Shown here: positions 56,640 to 64,000 of the stretch, one piece after another | How the letters are laid out: each line of letters starts with the position of its first letter | Numbering within the stretch: position 1 is the first letter of the stretch | Origin: Oscillospiraceae bacterium | Lineage (GTDB): Bacteria; Bacillota; Clostridia; Oscillospirales; Ruminococcaceae | Direction of reading: 5' to 3' | Assembly (NCBI GenBank): GCA_017545185.1 | Contig: JAFWQJ010000073.1 | Location: forward strand, 1 to 64,000 | Length of the DNA stretch: 64,000 bases | The notes under the pieces: model-generated | Database searches by the model: none | Seen by the model: only the letters and a program-made list of their open reading frames with translations | What the model was told of the DNA's origin: nothing | Made by a program: the position numbers and the translations under genes

Positions 56640-59318
56640 TTATTTCAGCATCCGCTTCATCGCGGCAAGGTCTTTCGCATCAAGGCGGTCATCCGCACAG
56701 AGATCGGCGGCTTCCGGGTCGGCAAGGTGCGTATCCGGCACGGCAAGCAGCCATTTCTGCAGCTGTACGGCATCGGCGGCGGTCAGCGCACCGTCCGCAT
56801 TGACGTCGCCCCGGACCCGCTCCGCCGGAACAAGCTGCAGTCTGTTGGTCGGCAGCGTGTTTTTGTTATCGAACCGGACCGTCGGGTCTTTGCCTGCGGC
56901 AAGCGGATTGCCGCTGTCGTACATCGCAAGGCAGAGCACTGCGTTTTCGTCCGGCACGCCGTCGTATTCAAACAGGAATGTCTTTTCCGATCCGTCGCGG
57001 AAGGTTCCTTTTTCGATCCTGACCGGATTCCCGAACGCTTTGATCCTGTTTCCGTCCGCGTCGGTGATCTCCGCGCAGAGATCAATGTTGAAATATGCAG
57101 GCGCAAGGCCGGTGTTCCGGATGCGAACCGCCAGCCTGCTGCCGTAGCGCGCAGCAGAGGTGACCGTAAAATTGTAGCCCAGTCTGCTGCACATCTCGTC
57201 GATCACGGCTTTCTGCTCCTTGTAGAACACATAGCTGCAGTCGCTGTCCTGATCGAGCGCAAAGACCGACATGTGCGGGATCTCGATCGTTTCGCGGAAA
57301 CGCTCCGGCGTCCAGTTCACATAGGAATATTCGTTTTCTCTGACCGTATCGCGCATCCATGCATACGGCCAGTAATTTTCACCGACGACCGGCATGTTTG
57401 CTCTGTATGCAGGCAGCAGGCTCCATTCGGCATTCGGAATGGAAATCAGGCCGTCATCGCGCTTGGTGATGCCGATCGAGAGCGCATACCGGTAAATCCC
57501 GCCGCGCGCATTGGAGGGCAGCACGGTCAGCGTTTTCCGGAATGCCGCGGCATAGCAGTCCAGCATATCCTTCTGGATATCCAGCGAGGGCATGAACTGC
57601 GCATCTCCGACCGCAAACGAATTATGCCACTCTCCGAAATCGCCGAACGGCCGGACATCCACAAATTCCACTCTGGGATCCCCGTCGTATTTCTCCGCCA
57701 GCGCTTTGACAAACGCCTTATGCGCCTGCAGATAGACCGGGTCATCCCACTTCGGGAACACGACCGTCTCTCCGGGGTTATCGCGGGACTGCGCCGTGTT
57801 GTGTTCCGCACCCGCATCATAGACCCACTGCGGAACATAGTCCTCCTTCAGATACGACGAATACGGCATAATGCGGATGCCGTAGGTCAGGCCGTGCCGC
57901 TCGCAGGCTTCCAGCATCGCGTCGATCTCATCCCAGTTGTAAACGCCCTTTGCCGGATTCAGGTCATTCCAGTGCGGCGAGCCGCTGACGATCGTCACGA
58001 CATCCCACGCGCGGTTATCCGCAGAACCGCCGATGCCGTACTGAAAGCCCTGCGTCGAGTCGATCATATCCGGCGAATAGGCCGTCATCACAAAGCCCTT
58101 GTGCGGATTGGAGACCGCTTTGCCCGATCCCGCCGTCTGATAGACCGCCGTCGGAACGCCGAGGTCATAGCCGTCATCCCCGGAAAAAGCAGGTACGGCG
58201 GGCGGGAAAAGCTGCTGACTGACCATTTCCGCCTGCTTCTCCGCGCCGCGCGCATTCAGATGCAGGTCATCCGAAGTGTAATATTCTGTCTGTGCAAAAT
58301 ACGTGTTTTCGAGCGAAAGCTCCAGCCACGGCCGGAACAGGTCGATCACGCCGGTCTGCTCTGCTTCCGCGAGCGCGCCGATCGCTTCGCCGAACCATCT
58401 GTACTTCGGCAGCGGATATTTTGCCGTATCACTTTTCTGACCGTGCTGCCTGACCAGATACACCGTCATGCCCTTTGCCTTTGCGCGGCGGATCATATCC
58501 GTCATATTGGCGATATAATCGGCCGGGTCGGGGTTCGCGGTGTTCTGCTTCGTATAATCATTGATGCCGGCCGCCAGCAGCAGAATGTCCCCGCGCTTGC
58601 CGTAATGCTCGGCCGTCCTGAACAGATAGCCGCGCAGATCGCCGGATGTGACGCCGCTTGCCGAGATGTTCCGCACATCATACTGTTCCGTATCCATATA
58701 TTTGTAAAGATACTGCCCCCAGCCGTGCGCTGCATCCTCTGATACATTATAGCGGCAGGCAGCCGTCGAATCACCGCAGACCCAGACCGTCGGTTTGGTT
58801 TCGGTATCCGCTGAGACCTGCTCGATCTCCAGCGCACTGATCGAAAACTCCGTCCCGACGCCGGATCCCGCATAAAGACTGAGCTGACCGTCCGTCACCG
58901 GGATCGTAAAGGAATCCGACGCATTGCTGCCGGTCAGGAAGAACAGCTGCGGCACGCCCTCTGCGGTGATCGTCGCGGAGCTGACGTCGCCGGTCGTGAC
59001 CGTGATCCTGTAAACGCCGGCCGGCAGATCGGCAAGGAACACATGATCCGGCACATCGGATCTGAACCGCACCGCATCCGCAAGCGCGCCGGTTCCGCTC
59101 GCCTTCACATTTTCAACGGCTTCGGGATTCGCAAAGCCGTATCCCCTTGCGGCAGTATAGCCGTCTGATGCGGATACGCCGGTATAGCCGTCCGCTGCGC
59201 CGAGCCCGCCGAGATCAAAGCGCTTTACAGTCACGGATGCCGCTTCTGCATCCGTTTGCAGCGGCATCGGAAAAATGGTCATGACAGCCGCAAGTACGGC
59301 CGCAAACAATCGTTTCAT
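56640..59318 (-). CDS. Secreted dockerin protein with rhamnogalacturonan-acetylesterase-like SGNH domain and a TIM-barrel-like domain
   Basis: The 892-residue protein has a signal peptide (MKRLFAAVLAAVMTIFPMPL, cleaved near residue 27) and a beta-sandwich typical of CE12-type esterases (about 30-170). An SGNH hydrolase (about 175-375) follows, with VWVCGDSTAACRY (Ser), ISASGVTSGDLRGY (Gly), AAGINDYTK (Asn) and SDDLHLNARG (Asp/His). A DUF4832/GH-like domain (about 400-810; PHKGFVM, WNDLNPAKGVYNWDEIDAM, VRPFGDFGEWH) and a type I dockerin (about 838-892; GDVNADGALTAADAVQLQKW and LCADDRLDAKDLAAMKRML) complete it. It is expected to deacetylate pectin on a cellulosome. Confidence 0.88.
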   Translation of the reverse strand: MKRLFAAVLAAVMTIFPMPLQTDAEAASVTVKRFDLGGLGAADGYTGVSASDGYTAARGYGFANPEAVENVKASGTGALADAVRFRSDVPDHVFLADLPAGVYRITVTTGDVSSATITAEGVPQLFFLTGSNASDSFTIPVTDGQLSLYAGSGVGTEFSISALEIEQVSADTETKPTVWVCGDSTAACRYNVSEDAAHGWGQYLYKYMDTEQYDVRNISASGVTSGDLRGYLFRTAEHYGKRGDILLLAAGINDYTKQNTANPDPADYIANMTDMIRRAKAKGMTVYLVRQHGQKSDTAKYPLPKYRWFGEAIGALAEAEQTGVIDLFRPWLELSLENTYFAQTEYYTSDDLHLNARGAEKQAEMVSQQLFPPAVPAFSGDDGYDLGVPTAVYQTAGSGKAVSNPHKGFVMTAYSPDMIDSTQGFQYGIGGSADNRAWDVVTIVSGSPHWNDLNPAKGVYNWDEIDAMLEACERHGLTYGIRIMPYSSYLKEDYVPQWVYDAGAEHNTAQSRDNPGETVVFPKWDDPVYLQAHKAFVKALAEKYDGDPRVEFVDVRPFGDFGEWHNSFAVGDAQFMPSLDIQKDMLDCYAAAFRKTLTVLPSNARGGIYRYALSIGITKRDDGLISIPNAEWSLLPAYRANMPVVGENYWPYAWMRDTVRENEYSYVNWTPERFRETIEIPHMSVFALDQDSDCSYVFYKEQKAVIDEMCSRLGYNFTVTSAARYGSRLAVRIRNTGLAPAYFNIDLCAEITDADGNRIKAFGNPVRIEKGTFRDGSEKTFLFEYDGVPDENAVLCLAMYDSGNPLAAGKDPTVRFDNKNTLPTNRLQLVPAERVRGDVNADGALTAADAVQLQKWLLAVPDTHLADPEAADLCADDRLDAKDLAAMKRMLK

Positions 59319-59369
59319 AGGCTGCAGCTCCTTTTTCAGATCTTGCGGATCCCGAAGGATCCTGTTTTC

Positions 59370-59398
59370 ATTATAGCATTGTCAAAAGCAGTTGTCAA
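59370..59398 (-). promoter_or_regulatory. Promoter of the dockerin esterase gene
   Basis: Minus strand TTGACA (59393-59398), 17 bases, TATAAT (59370-59375). A second TTGACA lies in the spacer, too close to the -10 to be used. Confidence 0.88.
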
Positions 59399-59430
59399 TG
59401 CGGCCTGCTATGAAAGACCCGCGGTTTTCC

Positions 59431-59468
59431 GAAAGAAGAAGCCCGAAAGCATCTTCCTTCGGGCTTCT
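59431..59468 (-). terminator. Terminator of the LRR dockerin gene
   Basis: An 11-bp stem (59437-59447 with 59458-59468) with a 10-base loop, followed by TCTTTC on the minus strand. Confidence 0.75.
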
Positions 59469-59498
59469 GTCGGTGATTTCTGCTTTGCGTCCGGTCTT

Positions 59499-62400
59499 TT
59501 ATTCATCGACCGGGAAAACAGTGATTTTTCTTGCGATGTACTGCAGGATCAGCACAACGTCGTTAATATCCGCATTACCGTCGCCGTTGACATCCGCGTT
59601 CAGCACACCGAGATCGGTGATCTTCGCAGAGACATCCTCCGCGGCAAATCTTGCCAGCAGCACCGCATCACTGACGTCGATCCTGTCGTCGCCGTTCAGA
59701 TCGCCGGGGTGATAGCCCTCCGGACGGTTTTTCCGCACCAGACGCAGCAGCGGATCGTTTCCGGTCTCGATGATCTCCACTTTGCTCCACTTCGCGCCCG
59801 TACCGGTCAGCTTCGCTTCCTTCAGCGATTCGCAGCAATCAAACGCATACTCCCGGACGGTTTTCAGCGAACCGGAGAACGTCACGCTTTCCAGCGTCGG
59901 ATCGGTCTGGTTGAACCGGAAGAAGCCGGCCGGAACCGTCTCGCCGCCCGTGACCGTCACCTTTTTCAGCTTCTCCGGGAAGTAGTGGTAATTGTGCGTG
60001 CCGTTGAAGCCGCTCGTCAGATACTTGTAGCAGAGCTTCATGCCCGGATGCGCACGGTCGTAGTCAATATCCTCGTCAAAGAATGCGTACATCAGATGCG
60101 CGGTGTCATCCCTGCTCAGGCCGAAATACGGCACCGTGATCTCCTCCATATTGCAGCAGCCGGAGAACAGGTGCAGGCCGATCTCCGCGATGCCGTCCGC
60201 CAGAACAGCCTTTCTCAGGTTCACGCAGTTCCGGAACGCCTGCTTGGAGACCGTCATGCCGCTGCCGGGAATGTTCAGCTCCGTGATGCCCTCGCAGCCG
60301 CAGAATGCATCCTCACCGATGAATCCGACGCGCTCCGGTACAGACAGCGCACCGAACGGCAGAGACTTACAGCCGCTGAACGCAGAATTTCCGACTGATT
60401 CCAGATACTCCGGCAGGACGGTATATGCCGGTGCATCCCCGCTGCCGAACTGCAGGACCGTCAGGTTTTCGCAGGCGATGAACGCGCTGCTTCCGATCGT
60501 TTTGATGCCCGCCGGCAGCACAAGCGTTCCTGCCGCATAATGATGGAAGAAGCTGTCCGGCACTGCCTCGCCGCCGGAAACTGTCAGCTTCTGCAGCTTT
60601 TCCGGCAGATAATAATAGCTGTGCCACTGATTGAATCCGCTGGTCAGCACCGTATCGACCAGCTTCATCCCCGGATGCGGCTTTTCGGACTGATCGTCCG
60701 CATCGAAGAATGCATAGACCTGATTTGCGGTGTCCTCCGCGTTCAGCCCGAAATACGGAAGCGTGACTTCCTCGAGACTGCCGCAGTTCGAGAACACGAA
60801 CAGGCCGAGTGACTGAATGCCCGTGCCGAGCACTGCGGTTTTCAGATTCGAGCAGCCCCGGAACGCCAGCGTCCCGATCTCCGGACTGCTGTTTTCAGGG
60901 ACTGTCACGGCGGTCATGCCCGCACAGCCCTCGAACGCATTGTCGCCGATCGTCCGGATGCTCTCCGGCATGGTCAGCGCACCGAACGGCAGCGCGCTGC
61001 AGCCGCTGAACGCCGATTGCCCGACAGAGATCAGTCCGTCCGGCAGTACGGTTTGTTCCGAATTGCCCCCGCTGCCGAACTGCAGAACCGTCAGGCTTTC
61101 GGCGGCAAGAAACGCATTGCTGCCGATCGTCTGGATGCCCGCCGGCAGAACGACCGTTCCGGCCGCAAAATGGTGGAAAAAGCTGTCCGGCACGGCATTG
61201 CCGCCGGTAAACGTCAGCTTCTGCAGCTTTTCCGGGAGATAATAGTAGCTGTACCACTGATTGAACCCGCTGGTCAGCACCTGATAGGCCAGCTTCATCC
61301 CCGGATGCGGCTTTGCGGACTGATCATCCACATCGAAGAATGCGTAGACCTGATTGGCAGTATCCTCCGCGTTCAGTCCGAGATACGGAAGCGTGACTTC
61401 CCCGAGACTGCCGCAGTTCGAGAACACGAACAGGCCGATCGACTGAATGCCCGTGCCGAGCACCGCGGTTTTCAGATTCGAGCAGCCCCGGAACGCATAC
61501 TTCCCGATTTCCGGCTTGCTGCTGCCCGGGACGGTCACGGCGGTCATGCCCGCGCAGCCCTCGAACGCATTTTCGCCGATCGTCCGGATGCTTTCCGGCA
61601 TAGCCAGCGCGCCGAATGCTGCAGCGCTGCAGCCGGAAAACGCATAAGCGCCGACCGATTTCAGCGTATCCGGCAGCACAAAGGTTTCGGATACATCATC
61701 CTCACCGCCGTAGCGCAGATACTGCAGGCTTTCACAGCCGGAGAAGGCCGAATTGCCGATCGCAGTGATGCGCGCAGGCATATAAACATATTTCAGATTC
61801 TTCGCACCGGAGAACAGCCCGTTTCCGATGTCGTTGATGTACAGCCCGTTTTCCGGCTCATGATCCATGAACACGACCTCGCGGATCCCGGCTCTGACTT
61901 CCGCCGGAATGACGGGATTCTCGTACATATCGCCGTAGCCGTACACAAGGAAGGAGCCGTCATTGTTGAACTGACCGGAGATGTTCTCGCCGAGATCATA
62001 GTTATCCGCCTTTTTGCTGATCTTTTCCGGAGACGGAATCTGATCGGTATAGTCAAAAACCGGCGGCTCTGTCGTAATGACCGGTTCCGTCACCGTCGTG
62101 ACCGCCTTGCCGGTCTGAATGTTTCCGCCGTCGGCAACAGGCAGCGCGGTGCCGGTTTCAACCGCAGGCCACTCGATCGTATGAGAGATTTCCAGCGGTG
62201 CGTTCGTCACGGTAAAGGTTTTTCCGCTGATCTTCTGCTCGCCGTTCACCATGATGAGATACTCATAGGACTGACTGTCCGTGCGCGGCTCGGCATAAAG
62301 GATCAGTGTGCCGTCCGGCGAAACAGTCAGCGGGAAAACAGAACCGTCTGTGATCAGAGAGGCTTTTGTCCCGTATGGTGCATTGACAAAACCGACATGG

Positions 62401-64000
62401 AATGTGACACGGTATGCATTGTGCGGACAATGGCTCGTGCCGTCTGCCTGCACCTTTTGAAGAGAGAAATGCAGTCCCCGGTGATCGCCGGCGGAATTGT
62501 ACGAGCAATAGATATCATAGGCCGGCAGCCTGTGTCCGAAAACGGATTCAATTTCCTTTTTGAATGTTTTTGAGTATTTCAGCTTGTCCGCACCAAGCAG
62601 ATTCGCAAGCTTTGCAAGCGCATTTTTGGAATCCTTGATATCAAAGCCGGCAGAGACCTTTGCCTCAATGATCAGCTTCACTTCCAGACGGATCCTGCGG
62701 CATCGCTCATCATAATGAACCGTATCCGCCGTGACAGCAGGCTCCGGCATAAACACCATTTTGCCGGTCTGGTTGTACCGCGGATCGGAATCGGTATCGC
62801 TCCCGACTGTTGCGGTCCCCTGAATGCCGCCGGTCACGGATGCCTTCAGCAGACCTTTCAGCGCCTTGAGCTCAATGCCTGCCTTGAATTCAACGGACAG
62901 CTCTCCCTGAAGCTCCAGCTTGCTGAAGAACGGCTCGGTATCAAATATGATCCATTCCAGACCGTCATCGGAATCAAAGACAAAGCCCTTTGTGAACTGC
63001 AGCCCGACCTCCAGTTCAAATTCACCGCTCAGTTCAAGATCCAGATCCAGGATCAGGGATACATCCGCTGCACCGCATGAATAGATCGGAAGCTGGTGCC
63101 AATGGTCGTTCGTTTCTGTGCCTTCTTCCTTCGGATCCTCACCGTCCGTCGTTGCGGTCGCCTTGAGATTGAACGTGACCTTTGTTTCCGTCACAAGAAA
63201 CAGGTTCAGATAATGGAATCTCTTATACACATTCCATTTCGTTTTGACCTGATAGTTCAGAGACGGCGTGACCTTTATGTGCTCGCGAAAGCCCTTCATT
63301 TCCACGGAAACGGAATTATTGACTGAGATTTCTTCCGGCTCCGCGTCGGGGTCAACCGCCTTCAGTCTCTGGTCCAGCTCATTCTCATCCGTGATGACCT
63401 GCGCATTGACCCCGTAATACTGCGTTCCGTGATACGCACCCTCGACGGTCTGCTCGCTTTCCGACTCGATCTTGATAAAATCGAACATGTCGTCGATCTC
63501 ACCCGTACCGGTGATCGTTGCGGTATCGCCGTCGATCACGATCTCTCTTACATCCGTCGAGATGATGTCATCGCCGGTCGGCTGAATGTAAAAATACTGT
63601 CCCTGCTCCAGCGAACGGATGCTGTCATCAATATGATCGAACACGTAGATATTCCGGTCATAGTCCGCAGACACAAGGATATTGCTGTCTGCTGTTGTTT
63701 CCGCACGGACAGTGTCCTCAGAAAGCACAAGGAAATTCGTTGTCCCGTCCCCGTCCAGATTGACGACCTGCTCCGGTGCAAAATCCGAGACCTCCGTCCG
63801 GATGATCTCCTGCATTTCCCGGTGATAGGTTTTCAGCTCAAACGCCCTGCACAGCGGCAGACCCGCTCTGCCGACGATCTGCGCCTGAACCGTAAAATAT
63901 TCCGGCAGCCGCGATATGTCCGCACTGAATACGCTGTGCACGTATTCCCCCGCCGCTGTGCCGTAATCAACGGTATAGACATTCGCCGGATGATCCTCGT
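59499..64000 (-). CDS. Giant secreted leucine-rich-repeat (BspA-type) dockerin protein, N-terminus outside the window
   Basis: The frame is open to the right edge: codons before the GTG at 63939-63941 read EDHPANVYTVDYGTAAGEYV, so the true start lies outside and about 1500 residues are visible. The first 550 residues are beta-rich adhesin-like sequence without a known motif. From about residue 660 come LRR_5/TpLRR repeats (IRTIGENAFEGCAGMTAVTV; GCSNLKTAVLGTGIQSIG), organised in three blocks of 210 residues (630 bp phase at 60412, 61042 and 61672). The last 65 residues are a type I dockerin (GDLNGDDRIDVSDAVLLARF, ADVNGDGNADINDVVLILQY). Likely cell-surface or cellulosome-bound. Confidence 0.9.
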   Translation of the reverse strand, partial: EDHPANVYTVDYGTAAGEYVHSVFSADISRLPEYFTVQAQIVGRAGLPLCRAFELKTYHREMQEIIRTEVSDFAPEQVVNLDGDGTTNFLVLSEDTVRAETTADSNILVSADYDRNIYVFDHIDDSIRSLEQGQYFYIQPTGDDIISTDVREIVIDGDTATITGTGEIDDMFDFIKIESESEQTVEGAYHGTQYYGVNAQVITDENELDQRLKAVDPDAEPEEISVNNSVSVEMKGFREHIKVTPSLNYQVKTKWNVYKRFHYLNLFLVTETKVTFNLKATATTDGEDPKEEGTETNDHWHQLPIYSCGAADVSLILDLDLELSGEFELEVGLQFTKGFVFDSDDGLEWIIFDTEPFFSKLELQGELSVEFKAGIELKALKGLLKASVTGGIQGTATVGSDTDSDPRYNQTGKMVFMPEPAVTADTVHYDERCRRIRLEVKLIIEAKVSAGFDIKDSKNALAKLANLLGADKLKYSKTFKKEIESVFGHRLPAYDIYCSYNSAGDHRGLHFSLQKVQADGTSHCPHNAYRVTFHVGFVNAPYGTKASLITDGSVFPLTVSPDGTLILYAEPRTDSQSYEYLIMVNGEQKISGKTFTVTNAPLEISHTIEWPAVETGTALPVADGGNIQTGKAVTTVTEPVITTEPPVFDYTDQIPSPEKISKKADNYDLGENISGQFNNDGSFLVYGYGDMYENPVIPAEVRAGIREVVFMDHEPENGLYINDIGNGLFSGAKNLKYVYMPARITAIGNSAFSGCESLQYLRYGGEDDVSETFVLPDTLKSVGAYAFSGCSAAAFGALAMPESIRTIGENAFEGCAGMTAVTVPGSSKPEIGKYAFRGCSNLKTAVLGTGIQSIGLFVFSNCGSLGEVTLPYLGLNAEDTANQVYAFFDVDDQSAKPHPGMKLAYQVLTSGFNQWYSYYYLPEKLQKLTFTGGNAVPDSFFHHFAAGTVVLPAGIQTIGSNAFLAAESLTVLQFGSGGNSEQTVLPDGLISVGQSAFSGCSALPFGALTMPESIRTIGDNAFEGCAGMTAVTVPENSSPEIGTLAFRGCSNLKTAVLGTGIQSLGLFVFSNCGSLEEVTLPYFGLNAEDTANQVYAFFDADDQSEKPHPGMKLVDTVLTSGFNQWHSYYYLPEKLQKLTVSGGEAVPDSFFHHYAAGTLVLPAGIKTIGSSAFIACENLTVLQFGSGDAPAYTVLPEYLESVGNSAFSGCKSLPFGALSVPERVGFIGEDAFCGCEGITELNIPGSGMTVSKQAFRNCVNLRKAVLADGIAEIGLHLFSGCCNMEEITVPYFGLSRDDTAHLMYAFFDEDIDYDRAHPGMKLCYKYLTSGFNGTHNYHYFPEKLKKVTVTGGETVPAGFFRFNQTDPTLESVTFSGSLKTVREYAFDCCESLKEAKLTGTGAKWSKVEIIETGNDPLLRLVRKNRPEGYHPGDLNGDDRIDVSDAVLLARFAAEDVSAKITDLGVLNADVNGDGNADINDVVLILQYIARKITVFPVDE

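Noticed and set aside
1-64000. tRNA, rRNA, CRISPR array or insertion sequence
   Set aside because: No T-loop GGTTCRA with matching acceptor ends, no rRNA-like block, no regularly spaced short repeats with unique spacers, and no transposase were seen. This was by eye; tRNAscan, CRISPR and IS searches would settle it.

Overview
The window looks like a chromosomal segment of an anaerobic Firmicute of the Ruminococcus/Oscillospiraceae type. The reasons are a PolC-type DNA polymerase III, a short HisG paired with HisZ, a meso-DAP-type MurE, the MEP isoprenoid genes dxr and ispG, and two secreted proteins with C-terminal type I dockerins, as in cellulosome-forming ruminococci. Most promoters are close to TTGACA-17-TATAAT. 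No rRNA, tRNA or CRISPR array was seen.

Layout. (1) 1-3.5 kb is accessory and decaying: the 5' end of ssb, a zinc-finger/ribbon-helix-helix protein, a truncated relaxase, a GNAT acetyltransferase, and two neighbouring minus-strand genes each carrying an in-frame stop followed by clearly coding sequence. (2) 3.5-8.8 kb, minus strand: a DIP1984-family gene, DUF4317, DUF1858, a zinc ribbon, a SigH-like sigma factor, an orphan fumarase beta subunit and a DivIVA-like coiled coil. (3) 9.1-24.1 kb, minus strand: a division and cell-wall (dcw) cluster in the order mraZ-rsmH-ftsL-pbp-murE-mraY-ftsW-nudix-murG-murA-ftsQ-ftsZ, with a consensus promoter before mraZ. (4) 24.1-41.3 kb, plus strand: a 102-bp repeat array, then pyrH-frr-uppS-cdsA-dxr-CPBP protease-rseP-two paralogous membrane proteins-ispG, plsX-rnc-zincin-flavoprotein, and polC. 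This run links lipid carrier, phospholipid and isoprenoid synthesis to the dcw products. (5) 41.3-46.2 kb: repeat-rich DNA, then hisZ-hisG-hisD-hisC. (6) 46.3-51.7 kb: an alpha/beta hydrolase and, convergent to it, a three-gene phosphonate operon (a PEP mutase fused to two nucleotidyltransferase domains, phosphonoacetaldehyde reductase, phosphonopyruvate decarboxylase), expected to make 2-hydroxyethylphosphonate and perhaps its CMP ester. (7) 52.2-56.6 kb: a deaminase-fold protein followed by a Cache/degenerate-GGDEF membrane protein, then thpR, DUF3795, a small protein and HU. (8) 56.6-64 kb, minus strand: a dockerin-bearing SGNH esterase/TIM-barrel protein and a giant dockerin-bearing leucine-rich-repeat protein cut by the window edge.

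The most unusual signals are: a repeated multi-hairpin element with compensatory base changes and a terminal terminator-like hairpin, present upstream of both plsX and polC; the in-frame stops in two adjacent genes; the triple-domain PEP mutase whose middle domain appears to have lost its second catalytic motif; the deaminase/degenerate-GGDEF pair behind a palindromic promoter; a DnaA-box-like cluster between murA and ftsQ; and footprints of duplication and repeat insertion between polC and hisZ.
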